A stretch of DNA of 64,000 nt from the NCBI GenBank assembly GCA_021325455.1, contig JAJPHD010000017.1:62001-126000 (forward strand). Reading direction: 5' to 3'. Made by a program: the position numbers and the translations under genes. Below the pieces are notes generated by a model that saw only the letters and a program-made list of their open reading frames with translations, made no database searches and had not been told where the DNA came from. Shown piece by piece: positions 7,439 through 16,117 of this stretch. This DNA is from Actinomycetota bacterium. Lineage in GTDB: Bacteria; Actinomycetota; Acidimicrobiia; Acidimicrobiales; JAJPHD01. Every line of letters begins with the position of its first letter. Position 1 is the first letter of the stretch.

Positions 7439-8170
7439 GTGGGCATAGAGGTGAGCGCCAGGACGGCGAGGCCCGGTCAGGCCAGCGGGGGACTGAGCCC
7501 GGTGAGGTCCCGTCAGGTCACCGGGGGTCGGGCGCCCTTGAGCCCCGGGCGGGCGGGGACGGAGGGAGGGCCCCTCCCCGCCGGCCCTGGAGCCGGCGAG
7601 GGGGAGCGCGGTGGGGAGCGGCCGGTGCTGGTCATCCGGGCCTGGTTGGGGCCCGAGCCCGGGGGTGGCCTCTGGCACGGTCCTGACGACGACTACGTGC
7701 TCGAGTGCTGGGTCGGGACGTTGGGGCCGAGCGCCACTCTCGCCTGGTGGCACCTGGCCCGGCGCCTGCGCCAGGGCGGCACCCAGGTGCTGGACCTGGC
7801 TGACCTGGCCCGGGCTCTGGGCCTGGGGGGCCGCATGGGGCGGTCAGGCCCGCTGTGGCGGGCGCTGGGGCGCCTGGTCCGCTTCGGGGCCGCCCGCTTC
7901 GTAGGGCCCGTGATGGAGGTGCGCCTGGTCCTGGCCGACCTCTCGGCTCAGGCTCTGGCCCGCTCGTCCGGGTCGGCCCGCCGTTACCACGCCGCCACCC
8001 TGGCCCGCCGCTCAGGTGCCCCCGGTGGGCTCGGTAGGCCGGGCCGGGCCGGCCCTGGGGCTCCGCCCCCCACGGCAGCCGGGGGCGGGCCGCCTGTCGC
8101 GGCCCTTCAGGCCCGGGCCGAGGCGCTGCGGGCCCGGGCAACCGGCAGCAGGATTGGACGCCCGGGCTGA
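7439..8170 (+). CDS. Hypothetical protein, actinobacterial
   Basis: No family recognised. The open frame gives 243 residues, but the first ~60 are low-complexity (Gly/Arg/Pro). A likely alternative start is the GTG at 7624 (VLVIRAWLGPEP), preceded by a GGGGAG-like site. From there the sequence looks like a folded domain: an IRAWLG strand, a region rich in Trp (ECWVGTLGPSATLAWWHLARRLRQGG), and Leu-rich helices (VLDLADLARALGLGG, LWRALGRLVRFGAARFVG) that could be a small helical or winged-helix unit. The tail is Gly/Pro-rich. It is followed in the same direction by two more unknown genes and prfA. Confidence 0.55.
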   Translation: MGIEVSARTARPGQASGGLSPVRSRQVTGGRAPLSPGRAGTEGGPLPAGPGAGEGERGGERPVLVIRAWLGPEPGGGLWHGPDDDYVLECWVGTLGPSATLAWWHLARRLRQGGTQVLDLADLARALGLGGRMGRSGPLWRALGRLVRFGAARFVGPVMEVRLVLADLSAQALARSSGSARRYHAATLARRSGAPGGLGRPGRAGPGAPPPTAAGGGPPVAALQARAEALRARATGSRIGRPG

Positions 8171-8255
8171 GCCGGGGCGCTGAGCGGCGTTCCGGTCTCG
8201 GGCCGGATGGAGGCAGGGCGGGCGAAGTCCCCCGGCAAGGGGTAGGTTCCCGGCG

Positions 8256-8978
8256 GTGCAGCCTGGCCCCTGGTCCGCTCCTACGCACAGCACCAGGCCG
8301 CCGCTGGCCCCCCGCTCCCACCCGGGGGGGGCCGGTGCCCCCCCCGCCGGGATCCGTCCCCTGGGCCACGACGACATGTGCTGGGCGACCCGCCTGCTGG
8401 TGGACCGCCTGTCGGCCTCCCCGGGGTGGCGGTTGGTCCTGCCCCCGGGCCTGCGCCGGCCGGTGCTGGGAGCCCACGTGAGGGGGTGCCTGGCCGGCGG
8501 CCAGGGCTGGACCGATGGGCGGGCGGTGGCCCTCCTGGAGCCCCCGGGGGCGAGGTCCCCCTCGGGCGGGTCGGGGCTGGTGGCAGGGGCCTCCCTGGCC
8601 GCCGTGGGGGTGGTGGCCGCTCTCGGGTGCTGGGTGCCTTGGGCGGGGACCGCCCTGGGGATCCTGGCCGCAGCCCTGGCTCTAGCCCGGTGGTGGCCGG
8701 CGTTCCCGGCCCTCCGCCTGGCCCGCCGGTCGCGGCCGGCCGGGTCGGCATGGCTCCACGGGCTGGCCAAACCGGCGGGGGATCCTCACCGGTCCGCCTC
8801 CCCCCTCCTCGAGGGCCTCCTGGGCCTGGCCGACGCCTCGGGCTGGGTGGTGGCGCTGGAGACGGACCACAGGGCGCTGGTCGCGCGCTACGCCGAGATG
8901 GGCTTCCAGGAGTTGGCAACCGCTCGGGCGCCCTGGGGGGAAAGGGTGGTCATGGCCCGCCAGCCCGCGTCCGCCTGA
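8256..8978 (+). CDS. Hypothetical membrane protein with GNAT-like C-terminus
   Basis: A 240-residue open frame. After a variable Pro-rich N-terminus (the true start may be the ATG near residue 41, MCWATRLLVDRL) comes an HDDMCWATRLLVDRLSASPGWRLV region and two hydrophobic helices (GLVAGASLAAVGVVAALGCWVPWAG and TALGILAAALALARWWP). The C-terminal segment, LADASGWVVALETDHRALVARYAEMGF, resembles the last strand-helix of GNAT acetyltransferases, including the YAEMGF end motif. The acetyl-CoA loop is not visible, so activity cannot be claimed. It lies 6 bases before the next gene. Confidence 0.5.
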   Translation: MQPGPWSAPTHSTRPPLAPRSHPGGAGAPPAGIRPLGHDDMCWATRLLVDRLSASPGWRLVLPPGLRRPVLGAHVRGCLAGGQGWTDGRAVALLEPPGARSPSGGSGLVAGASLAAVGVVAALGCWVPWAGTALGILAAALALARWWPAFPALRLARRSRPAGSAWLHGLAKPAGDPHRSASPLLEGLLGLADASGWVVALETDHRALVARYAEMGFQELATARAPWGERVVMARQPASA

Positions 8979-8984
8979 GCGTCG

Positions 8985-10028
8985 ATGGCGCCCCCTTCCC
9001 TGGACCCCGACCGCCGGGCCACCGTCCTCCAGGCCAAGCTGCGGGCCCTGGTGGCAGGGAGGTGGGGCCAGGGGTTGGCCCGGCCGGCAGTGGCCGGCAC
9101 CCTCCCCGGCGGGGCCACCCTGGCCTCGGCCGACCGCAGCGTCGGCTGGGTCCTGGCCGAGGAGCGTCCCGACCGGTCACTGGGGGCGGCCCTGGCCTGG
9201 GGAGAGCAGGCCGGCGTGGGCGAGCTGCACCTGCTCGTGGAGGGGGATCCCGCCATCCCGGCCCGGAGGGCTGCCTGCTTCTCCCCGAGCCCCGCGGTCT
9301 GGGCCGTGAACGGACGCTCGCTGGTGCCGGCTGCCCCGGGGCGCCCCGCCGTGCCTGCGCCTCTCCCGGCGGGAGCCGCTGCCCTGGCTCCAGCCATCAG
9401 GCAGGCGGGGGCGGATGCCGTGGTGGAGCACGGGGCGTTGCGGGCCGAGGTCCTCGGCCTCGAGGTTGGGCGGGTGGTGGAAGCCCAGGGCTGGCACCTG
9501 GAGGTGGGAGTGGGGCGCCACGACCGGGAGGCCCACCGCATGCTGGGGGGTGACGAAGACGAGGGAAGCTCCCTGGCCCGCGCCGTGGCGGAGGTCCGCC
9601 GCCACCGGCGGGCCGGGGCGCCGGCCCATCCAGCCAACCAGCTGGCCAGGGAGCGGTGGCTGCGGGCCGTCCTCCTGCGCCGCCCGGAGCTGGTAGGGGC
9701 TCGGACCCTGGTGCCCGTGGACCCGCCTGAGCCGGTGGTGGACCTGAGGGCGCGCTCGGTGGCGCCGGCCCTCGGCGAGGACGGCGACGGCACCCCGGTG
9801 CTGGTCGTGGCCTCCACCGGAGTGGACCCCGAGCTGGTGCCGGCGGCCGCGGACGCCAGGCAGGCGGAGGAGGGACTGGGGATGGGGCCTCTCCGCCTGG
9901 TGCTGGCCGTGCCCGAAGGTGATGACCACCCTGTGACCCGGGCCCTGGCAGGGCGGCTGTCCCGCCCTGCCGAGGTGAGGCGGGTGCCCAGGGACTGGCG
10001 CCGGGCGGGGATGGACGAGGGAGGTTGA
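8985..10028 (+). CDS. Hypothetical protein upstream of prfA
   Basis: A 347-residue soluble protein, no family recognised. It contains segments looking like alternating strands and helices: GATLASADRSVGWVLAEERPDRSLGAALAWGEQ near residue 45, ELHLLVEGD near 80, LEVGRVVEAQGWHLEVGVGRHDREAHRML near 165, and WLRAVLLRRPELVGARTLVPVDPPEPVVDL near 225. The ELHLLVE and WLRAVLL segments recall nuclease-like folds of unknown proteins, but no catalytic motif can be named. Codon use (G/C at third positions) matches the neighbours, so it is very probably expressed. It follows 8256-8978 closely and ends 42 bases before prfA, which has its own promoter box. Confidence 0.6.
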   Translation: MAPPSLDPDRRATVLQAKLRALVAGRWGQGLARPAVAGTLPGGATLASADRSVGWVLAEERPDRSLGAALAWGEQAGVGELHLLVEGDPAIPARRAACFSPSPAVWAVNGRSLVPAAPGRPAVPAPLPAGAAALAPAIRQAGADAVVEHGALRAEVLGLEVGRVVEAQGWHLEVGVGRHDREAHRMLGGDEDEGSSLARAVAEVRRHRRAGAPAHPANQLARERWLRAVLLRRPELVGARTLVPVDPPEPVVDLRARSVAPALGEDGDGTPVLVVASTGVDPELVPAAADARQAEEGLGMGPLRLVLAVPEGDDHPVTRALAGRLSRPAEVRRVPRDWRRAGMDEGG

Positions 10029-10057
10029 AGGAGAGGAGGCGCCCCGGGGACCACAGG

Positions 10058-10063
10058 TAGCCT
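10058..10063 (+). promoter_or_regulatory. -10 box for leaderless prfA
   Basis: TAGCCT, seven bases before the GTG start of prfA, with no Shine-Dalgarno sequence between. It follows the TAnnnT pattern repeated before many genes in this window. Confidence 0.55.
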
Positions 10064-10070
10064 GGCCGGC

Positions 10071-11135
10071 GTGCTGGACCGCTTCGCCGAGGTCGAGAGG
10101 GAGTACGAGGACGTCCTCCAGCAGCTCTCCGACCCGGGCGTCGTGTCCGACCGGGCCCGGTTCCGGGACCTCTCCCGCCGGCACAAGCAGCTGGAGGCCA
10201 TCGTACGGGCCTACCGGGAGCGTGAAGCGGTGGCCGAGGACCTCGAGGTGGCCCGGGAGATGGTGGCCGAATCGAGCCCGGAGGAGAGGGAGGAGGCAAG
10301 GGCCGAGCTGTCCCGGGCCGAGGCGGAGCTGGAGCGGATGGACAAGGAGCTGGAGCTGCTCCTGGTTCCCCGTGACCCCAACGACGGCAAGGACGTAATA
10401 GTCGAGATCCGGGGGGCCGAGGGGGGAGAGGAGGCCAACCTGTTCGCCAAGGACCTCTTCGACATGTACACCCGCTGGGCCGACAGGAGGGGCTGGAAGG
10501 TCGAGGTGCTGGGGTCGGATCCCTCGGAGAGAGGCGGTTTCAACGAGGTCACCTTCGTGGTGAAGGGGGAGGACGCCTGGCGCCGCCTCCAGCACGAAGG
10601 GGGCCCCCACCGGGTCCAGCGGGTGCCCATCACCGAGTCCCAGGGGCGCATACACACCTCATCGGCCACGGTGACCGTGCTCCCCGAGGCTGAGGAGGTG
10701 GAGGTGGAGATCGACCCCGCCGACCTCAAGATCGACGTCTACCGCTCCACGGGGCCGGGGGGGCAGTCGGTCAACACCACCGACTCCGCCGTGCGCATAA
10801 CCCACCTGCCCACCGGGATCGTGGTGGCCATGCAGGACGAGAAGAGCCAGATCCAGAACCGGGCGAAGGCCATGCAGGTCCTGCGGGCCCGGCTCCTGCG
10901 CGCCGAGCAGGAGCGCCAGGCCGAGCAGCTCTCCCAGCAGCGCCGCAGCCAGGTCGGGGGAGGAGGGCGCTCCGAGAAGGTGAGGACCTACAACTTCAAG
11001 GAGAACCGGGTGACCGACCACCGGGTCCACCTCACCCTGCACCGCCTGGACCAGGTCCTCATGGGCGATCTGGACGAGATCAGCGACGCCCTCGTGCTGG
11101 AGGAGCGGGCCCGCCAACTGGCGGCGGGCGTCTGA
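10071..11135 (+). CDS. prfA: Peptide chain release factor 1
   Basis: A 354-residue class I release factor that ends translation at UAA and UAG. The GGQ motif that triggers peptidyl-tRNA hydrolysis is in STGPGGQSVNTTDSAV near residue 225. The stop-codon tripeptide region reads RVPITESQGRIHTS, so the PxT of RF1 is Pro-Ile-Thr (E. coli has Pro-Ala-Thr); RF2 would show SPF, so this is RF1. The N-terminal coiled region and the C-terminal YNFKENRVTDHR are typical. The GTG start at 10071 lies seven bases after TAGCCT, suggesting a leaderless mRNA. prmC, encoding the enzyme that methylates the GGQ glutamine, follows nine bases later. Confidence 0.97.
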   Translation: MLDRFAEVEREYEDVLQQLSDPGVVSDRARFRDLSRRHKQLEAIVRAYREREAVAEDLEVAREMVAESSPEEREEARAELSRAEAELERMDKELELLLVPRDPNDGKDVIVEIRGAEGGEEANLFAKDLFDMYTRWADRRGWKVEVLGSDPSERGGFNEVTFVVKGEDAWRRLQHEGGPHRVQRVPITESQGRIHTSSATVTVLPEAEEVEVEIDPADLKIDVYRSTGPGGQSVNTTDSAVRITHLPTGIVVAMQDEKSQIQNRAKAMQVLRARLLRAEQERQAEQLSQQRRSQVGGGGRSEKVRTYNFKENRVTDHRVHLTLHRLDQVLMGDLDEISDALVLEERARQLAAGV

Positions 11136-11143
11136 GGGGCACC

Positions 11144-12106
11144 GTGCTGTTGACCTGGGGCGAGCTGCTGGCCGAGACCGGTGAGGCGCTGGGGCGGGGA
11201 AACGAGGCCCGCTGGGTGGTCGAGCAGGTGTCCGGGCAGGACCTCCGTGGCCTCCCGGGCTTCCTGGAGGAGCCGGCCCCGGCGCGGGCGGTGGCCGCCT
11301 GCCGGGCCATGGTCCGGCGCCGGGAGGCGGGCGAGCCGCTGCAGTACGTGCTGGGCAGGTGGCCATTCCGGCGGCTGGAGCTGCTGGTCGACCGCCGGGT
11401 GCTGATCCCGAGGCCGGAGACCGAGCAGGTGGTGGAGGTGGCCAGGCAGGAGCTGGGCGCCCTGGCCGGCCCGGGGCGGCCCAGGCTGGCCGTCGACCTG
11501 GGGACGGGCTCAGGTGCGATCGCCCTTTCCCTGGCCGCCGAGGAGATGGGCCTCACCGTGTGGGCCACCGATGCCTCTGCCGGGGCCCTGGCCGTGGCCA
11601 GGGCCAACCTGGCCGGCCTGGGGGGATGGGCGGCGCCGCGAGTACGCCTGGTGCAGGGGGAGTGGTACGGGGCCTTGCCGGCCGGGGTGCGCGGCCAGGT
11701 GCAGCTGGTCGTGGCGAACCCTCCTTATGTGGCCGAGGCCGAGGTGAAGGGCCTTCCCGACGAGGTGGCCGCCTGGGAGCCGAGGGAGGCCCTGGTCTCG
11801 GGGCCGACGGGCATGGAAGGGGTGGAGGCGGTGGTTTCGGGGGCGCCGGACTGGCTCAGCTCCCCCGGGTCCCTGGTCGTCGAGCTCGCCCCCCACCAGG
11901 CTCCCCATGGCCTGGCCTTGGCCGAGAGGGCCGGCTTCGACGAGGCCTCGGTCCGGGTGGACCTGGCCGGCCGGCCCCGCGTCCTCGTGGCCCGCTGGGG
12001 CTGGCGGGGCGCTGTCAGCCCCGCCGCCGCTGTGGGTTCGGTCGATCAGGCCGGTCCTGGGGCGAGTCCCGGCTCGGCCCTCCCGGCCGGAGAGGTGGGC
12101 CGGTGA
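11144..12106 (+). CDS. prmC: Release factor glutamine methyltransferase
   Basis: A 320-residue SAM-dependent methyltransferase that modifies the GGQ glutamine of release factors. The N-terminal helical domain (LLTWGELLAETGEAL ... GEPLQYVLGRWPF) is followed by RRVLIPRPETE, the SAM-binding DLGTGSGAIALSLA near residue 120, and the catalytic NPPYVAE near residue 198, all diagnostic. The C-terminus has a ~25-residue Ala/Gly/Pro extension after VLVARWGW. GTG start at 11144; the stop overlaps the next gene by four bases (GTGA). Confidence 0.96.
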   Translation: MLLTWGELLAETGEALGRGNEARWVVEQVSGQDLRGLPGFLEEPAPARAVAACRAMVRRREAGEPLQYVLGRWPFRRLELLVDRRVLIPRPETEQVVEVARQELGALAGPGRPRLAVDLGTGSGAIALSLAAEEMGLTVWATDASAGALAVARANLAGLGGWAAPRVRLVQGEWYGALPAGVRGQVQLVVANPPYVAEAEVKGLPDEVAAWEPREALVSGPTGMEGVEAVVSGAPDWLSSPGSLVVELAPHQAPHGLALAERAGFDEASVRVDLAGRPRVLVARWGWRGAVSPAAAVGSVDQAGPGASPGSALPAGEVGR

Positions 12107-12735
12107 CCGTGTTGGTGCCCGCCTCGGGGGACCCCCCTCCCCGGGAGGCCCTGGAAGCGGCGGTCGAGGCCCTGTCCGGCGGCCAGGTGGTGGGCCTGCC
12201 CACGGACACCGTCTACGGCCTGGCCGTCGACCCCGTGCGTCCCGGGGCCACGGACCGGCTCTTCGCCACCAAGTCGCGGCCTCGCACCGTGGAGCTGCCC
12301 GTGCTGGTGGCCGACGTCGACCAGGCCCTGGGCCTGGCCACGGCCGTCCCCGAGACCGCTCGGGCCCTCATGGACCGCTGGTGGCCGGGCGCCCTCACCC
12401 TGGTCCTGCCCCGCCGGCCCGACCTCGCCATGGACCTGGGGAGCGACGAGGCCACCATCGGGATCCGCTGCCCCGACCACGCCGTTCCCCGGGCCCTGGC
12501 CCGCTCCTGCGGGCCGCTCGCCACCACCAGCGCCAACCGCCATGGCGAGCCCCCCATCACCACCGCAGCCGGGGTGGCCGAGGTGCTGGGCGAGGCGGTG
12601 GCGCTGGTCCTGGACGCCGGCACATGCGCCGGCACCCCGTCCACAGTGGTGGACTGCACGGGAGCCGAGCCCCGCTGCCTGCGGGAGGGAAGGCTGGCGT
12701 GGGAGGTGGTCCGAGCCAGTGCCTATGGCGCCTGA
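12103..12735 (+). CDS. tsaC: L-threonylcarbamoyladenylate synthase (Sua5/YwlC/YrdC family)
   Basis: A 210-residue protein making threonylcarbamoyl-AMP from threonine, bicarbonate and ATP, the first step of the t6A37 tRNA modification. Visible: GLPTDTVYGLAVD near residue 30, the K-x-R motif TKSRPRTVELPVLV near residue 60, WWPGALTLVLPRR, IGIRCPDH, and the ATTSANRHGEPP signature near residue 140. Only the YrdC domain is present; there is no Sua5 C-terminal domain. The GTG at 12103 overlaps the prmC stop, indicating coupled translation. Confidence 0.93.
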   Translation: MTVLVPASGDPPPREALEAAVEALSGGQVVGLPTDTVYGLAVDPVRPGATDRLFATKSRPRTVELPVLVADVDQALGLATAVPETARALMDRWWPGALTLVLPRRPDLAMDLGSDEATIGIRCPDHAVPRALARSCGPLATTSANRHGEPPITTAAGVAEVLGEAVALVLDAGTCAGTPSTVVDCTGAEPRCLREGRLAWEVVRASAYGA

Positions 12736-12766
12736 GCGCTCCCCCCGGGCCGCCGGCAGCCCTCGG

Positions 12767-12772
12767 TAGACT
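12767..12772 (+). promoter_or_regulatory. -10 box before the phosphatase gene
   Basis: TAGACT, seven bases before position 12780. Box, spacing and flanks (GGTAG-CTGGCCG-C) closely match those before prfA, arguing that translation begins at 12780 although the codon there is ATC. Confidence 0.45.
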
Positions 12773-12779
12773 GGCCGCC

Positions 12780-13367
12780 ATCGAGGTCCTCGTCCTGTGC
12801 ACCGGCAACGTCTGCCGCTCACCCATGGCGGCCGCCCTCCTGGCCAGGAGGCTGGAGGGGGCTGACGCCAGGGTGCGGTCCGCGGGCTTGCTCGCCGGCG
12901 GTTCCCCCGCTCCCCCGGAGGCCGTGGCGGTCATGGCAGCGAGAGGGATCGACACCAGCCGCCACCGGAGCCGGCGCATGGACCCCGCCGAGGTCCGCTC
13001 CGCCGACCTGGTCGTCGGGATGGCCCGCGAGCACGTGCGGGAAGCGGTGGCGGCTGTCCCTTCGGCCTGGCCCCGGACCTTCACCCTCAAGGAGCTGGTG
13101 CGGCGGGCCGAGCAGACGGGCCCGCGCCGCTCCGGCGAGGACCTGGCCTCGTGGCTGGCCCGCGTGGGGTCGGGCCGGACCCCTGCCGAGCTGCTGGGCA
13201 GCTCGCCGGATGACGACGTGGCTGACCCGCTCGGGGGGTCGCGATCCGACTACGAGCGGGTGGCGAGCGAGCTGGAGGGCCTCACCGACCGCCTGGTCGA
13301 GCTGGCCTTCCCCCACCCGGCCAGCGGCCCACCTCCACAGCCCGCCTCCAGCCGGGCGGCCCTATGA
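12780..13367 (+). CDS. Low-molecular-weight protein-tyrosine phosphatase family protein
   Basis: About 195 residues. The phosphate-binding loop [12 protein letters not shown] (C-x5-R) is only ~7 residues from the start of the homologous region ([12 protein letters not shown]), and a DP pair that could supply the general acid ([18 protein letters not shown]) lies near the C-terminus, as in LMW-PTPs and arsenate-reductase-like phosphatases. No ATG, GTG or TTG lies at the expected start. The codon at the expected position is ATC (12780), with CTG at 12771; the nearest in-frame GTG is ~75 bases upstream inside the previous gene. Its TGA overlaps the glyA ATG. Often it acts on tyrosine-phosphorylated wall/capsule proteins, but the substrate is unknown here. 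Confidence 0.82.
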   Translation: MEVLVLCTGNVCRSPMAAALLARRLEGADARVRSAGLLAGGSPAPPEAVAVMAARGIDTSRHRSRRMDPAEVRSADLVVGMAREHVREAVAAVPSAWPRTFTLKELVRRAEQTGPRRSGEDLASWLARVGSGRTPAELLGSSPDDDVADPLGGSRSDYERVASELEGLTDRLVELAFPHPASGPPPQPASSRAAL

Positions 13368-14647
13368 CCGCCCAGAGAGCCCACCGGCCGGCGGAGCTGG
13401 CCGCCTGGGACCCGGAGGTGGCCTCCATCATCGGGAGGGAGGAGGAGCGCCAGCGCACCACCCTCCAGCTCATAGCCTCGGAGAACTTCACCTCGCCGGC
13501 GGTGCTGGCGGCCACGGGCTCGGTCCTCACCAACAAGTACGCCGAGGGCTACCCCTCCCGGCGCTACTACGGGGGTAACCATGTCGTCGACCAGGTCGAG
13601 GACCTGGCCCGCCGCCGGCTGCGGGAGCTCCTCGGGGCCGAGCATGCCAACGTCCAGCCCCATTCCGGCTCGAACGCCAACGCCGCCGCCTACCTGGCCC
13701 TGCTCGAGCCCGGAGACACCGTCCTTGCCATGCGCCTGGACCAGGGGGGGCACCTGACCCACGGGTCGCCGGTGAACTTCAGTGGCCGGCTCTTCCGCTT
13801 CGTCTCCTATGGGGTGTCGGCGAGCGACGAGCGGATCGACCTTGACCAGGTCGAGGAGCTGGCCCTCCGGGAGCGGCCCAAGCTGATCGTGGCCGGCGCC
13901 ACGGCCTACCCCCGGCTCATCGACCCGGCCCCCTTCCGCGCCATCGCCGACCGCGTGGGAGCGGCTTTCCTTTTCGATGCCGCCCACGTCATAGGCCTCA
14001 TCCTGGGCGGTGCCCACCCCAACCCCGTGCCGGAGGCTGACGTCGTCTCCTTCACCACCCACAAGACCCTGCGGGGCCCCCGGGGGGGCGCCCTGGTGTG
14101 CCGGGCCTCCTTGGCCAGGGACATCGACCGGGCCGTCTTCCCCGGGCTCCAGGGAGGCCCGCTCCTGCACGCTATTGCCGCCAAGGCGGTCGCCTTCGGC
14201 GAAGCGGCCCGGCCCTCTTTCGCCTCGTACGCCTCGCAGGTGGTGGCCAACGCCCGGGCCCTGGCCGAGGCCCTGGCCGGCGAGGGGCTGCGCCTGGTGT
14301 CGGGGGGGACGGACAACCACCTGGTGCTGGTGGACCTGCGCAGCTTCGACCCCGACCTCTCGGGCAAGGAGGCCCAGGAGGTGCTGGACCGGGCCGGTAT
14401 CACCTGCAACCGCAACCAGGTCCCGGGAGATCCGAGGTCCGCCTTCGTCACCAGCGGGTTGCGCCTGGGGTCGCCGGCCTGCACCACCTTGGGGATGGGG
14501 GAGGCTGAGATGCACCTGGTGGCCGGCCTGGTAGCCCGGGCCCTGCGCCTACGGGACAGGGAGCGGGAGGTGGCCGCGGTGGCCGAAGAGGTGGCCGTGC
14601 TGTGCTCCAAGTTCCCCCCTCCGGGGGCAGGGGGCGGCTCGCCGTAG
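13364..14647 (+). CDS. glyA: Serine hydroxymethyltransferase
   Basis: A 427-residue PLP enzyme converting serine plus tetrahydrofolate to glycine and 5,10-methylene-THF, the main source of one-carbon units. Recognised by [57 protein letters not shown] and the PLP-lysine motif [16 protein letters not shown] near residue 230. Length matches the family. ATG at 13364 overlaps the upstream TGA (ATGA), and the TAG stop overlaps the GTG of the next gene, so it is translated within a coupled chain. Confidence 0.97.
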   Translation: MTAQRAHRPAELAAWDPEVASIIGREEERQRTTLQLIASENFTSPAVLAATGSVLTNKYAEGYPSRRYYGGNHVVDQVEDLARRRLRELLGAEHANVQPHSGSNANAAAYLALLEPGDTVLAMRLDQGGHLTHGSPVNFSGRLFRFVSYGVSASDERIDLDQVEELALRERPKLIVAGATAYPRLIDPAPFRAIADRVGAAFLFDAAHVIGLILGGAHPNPVPEADVVSFTTHKTLRGPRGGALVCRASLARDIDRAVFPGLQGGPLLHAIAAKAVAFGEAARPSFASYASQVVANARALAEALAGEGLRLVSGGTDNHLVLVDLRSFDPDLSGKEAQEVLDRAGITCNRNQVPGDPRSAFVTSGLRLGSPACTTLGMGEAEMHLVAGLVARALRLRDREREVAAVAEEVAVLCSKFPPPGAGGGSP

Positions 14648-15921
14648 TGGCGGGCTACCTGGCCGTCCTGGCCGTGGCCGCGGTCGGGAGCTTCCTCCTG
14701 ACCTTCCCGGTGCGGCGGCTGGCGGTGCGCTTCGGCGCCGTGGTGCTCCCCGACGACAGGAGGGTCCACGACCGCCCCACTCCCACGGTGGGGGGAGCGG
14801 CCATGTTCGTGGCCTTCCTGGTGGCCATGGTGCTGGCATCCCGGCTGCCCCAGTTCCGGGACGTCTTCCAGGGGTCGTCCGAGCCCCTGGGGGTGGTCCT
14901 CGGGGCCACCGTCATCTTCGCCACCGGCCTGGTGGACGATCTGAGGGAGGTATCGGCCCCGGCCAAGGTCGCGGGCATGGTGCTCGCCGCCTGCGTCCTC
15001 TACTTCCTCGGTGTCACCATGATCTCCTTCAAGGTGCCCGGGGCCGGGGTGATCGTGCTCTCTCCCTCGATCCTTCCCCTGCTCACGGCTCTGTGGGTGG
15101 TGGGCATGGCCAATGCCATCAACCTGATCGACGGGCTGGACGGCCTGGCGGCAGGGATCGTGGCCATAGCCGCGGGGGCCTTCAGCCTCTACAGCCTCCA
15201 CCTGGTGCACCAGGGGTCTCTGTCAGCCGACAACCTGGGCCCTCTCCTCGCCGTCATCACGTGCGGTATCTGCCTGGGCTTCCTCCCCCACAACTTCCAC
15301 CCGGCGCGGGTCTTCATGGGGGACACGGGGGCCCTGGTGATAGGCCTGCTCATGGCGGCCTCGACCAGCGTGGTGGGGGGCCGCACCACCCATGTGAGCG
15401 GCCAGACCTATTTCTTCTTCGCCCCCCTCTTCATACCTTTCGTGATCCTCGGGGTGCCGATCCTGGACACCGTGCTGGCCATCATCAGGCGGACCGCCCG
15501 GCGCTCGGGGATCTTCTCCGCCGACAAGGAGCACCTCCACCACCGGCTGCTCCAAATGGGCCACGGGCACCGCCGCTCGGTGCTGATCCTCTGGGCCTGG
15601 ACGGCCCTGCTGTCGGCGTTCGTGATCTACCCCGTGTTCACCAGGCAGGGGAACGCCATCATCCCCTTTGCGGCCGCCGGTCTGGGCGTGGCCCTCTACA
15701 CCGTCTTCCGTCCCGGAGGCCGGCGCAGGAGCAGGGCGGCAAGGGTGGCCGAGGCCGGAGCCCATGAGGAGGCCGAGCCCGCCCCCTTGGCCGAGGCGGC
15801 GGGGGAGGGCCCGAGGAGGGGGGGCGGGGGCCGGCTGGCCGAGGTCATCGCCATCGAGGAGGCCAAGGGCGCCGGGGACGCCCCCCGCCGCCCAGGGCGT
15901 GGCCCCGCCGGGCCGGGGTGA
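14647..15921 (+). CDS. WecA/TagO-like undecaprenyl-phosphate sugar-1-phosphate transferase
   Basis: A 424-residue multi-pass membrane enzyme that loads a sugar-1-phosphate (usually GlcNAc-1-P) onto undecaprenyl phosphate for wall polymer or arabinogalactan-linker synthesis. Motifs: PDDRRVHDRPTPTVGGAAMF near 40, the DD pair in GLVDDLREVSAP near 100, NLIDGLDGLAAG near 165 and the HHRLLQMGHGHRR cytoplasmic loop near 305, with about eleven hydrophobic segments. The His-rich last loop and GIFSADKEHLHH distinguish WecA-type proteins from MraY. The last ~55 residues are a charged Arg/Glu/Gly tail. GTG at 14647 overlaps the glyA stop. Confidence 0.9.
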   Translation: MAGYLAVLAVAAVGSFLLTFPVRRLAVRFGAVVLPDDRRVHDRPTPTVGGAAMFVAFLVAMVLASRLPQFRDVFQGSSEPLGVVLGATVIFATGLVDDLREVSAPAKVAGMVLAACVLYFLGVTMISFKVPGAGVIVLSPSILPLLTALWVVGMANAINLIDGLDGLAAGIVAIAAGAFSLYSLHLVHQGSLSADNLGPLLAVITCGICLGFLPHNFHPARVFMGDTGALVIGLLMAASTSVVGGRTTHVSGQTYFFFAPLFIPFVILGVPILDTVLAIIRRTARRSGIFSADKEHLHHRLLQMGHGHRRSVLILWAWTALLSAFVIYPVFTRQGNAIIPFAAAGLGVALYTVFRPGGRRRSRAARVAEAGAHEEAEPAPLAEAAGEGPRRGGGGRLAEVIAIEEAKGAGDAPRRPGRGPAGPG

Positions 15922-15969
15922 ACGGGCCTGCCTGAGAGGAAGGTTGGGCCAGGGTTTGCACCACCGGCG

Positions 15970-15983
15970 CCTGGCATGCCAGG
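15970..15983. promoter_or_regulatory. Perfect 14-base palindrome upstream of the ATP synthase operon
   Basis: CCTGGCATGCCAGG is a perfect palindrome in the 196-base gap between the WecA-like gene and atpI. It lies ~85 bases before a -10-like TAGTCT (near 16068-16073), in a position suited to a dimeric regulator. The symmetry is seen; the binding protein is unknown. Confidence 0.45.
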
Positions 15984-16117
15984 ATGCACGCCTGGGAAGC
16001 CGCGTTCGCTTGCGCTCCCTTACCCCGCCGGTCGGGCCAGTTAACCGGCTCCCGCCACCAGGCTTCTAGTCTCAATAGCGCCTAATCACGAACGCACCAG
16101 GGAGAGAGTCAGCAACC

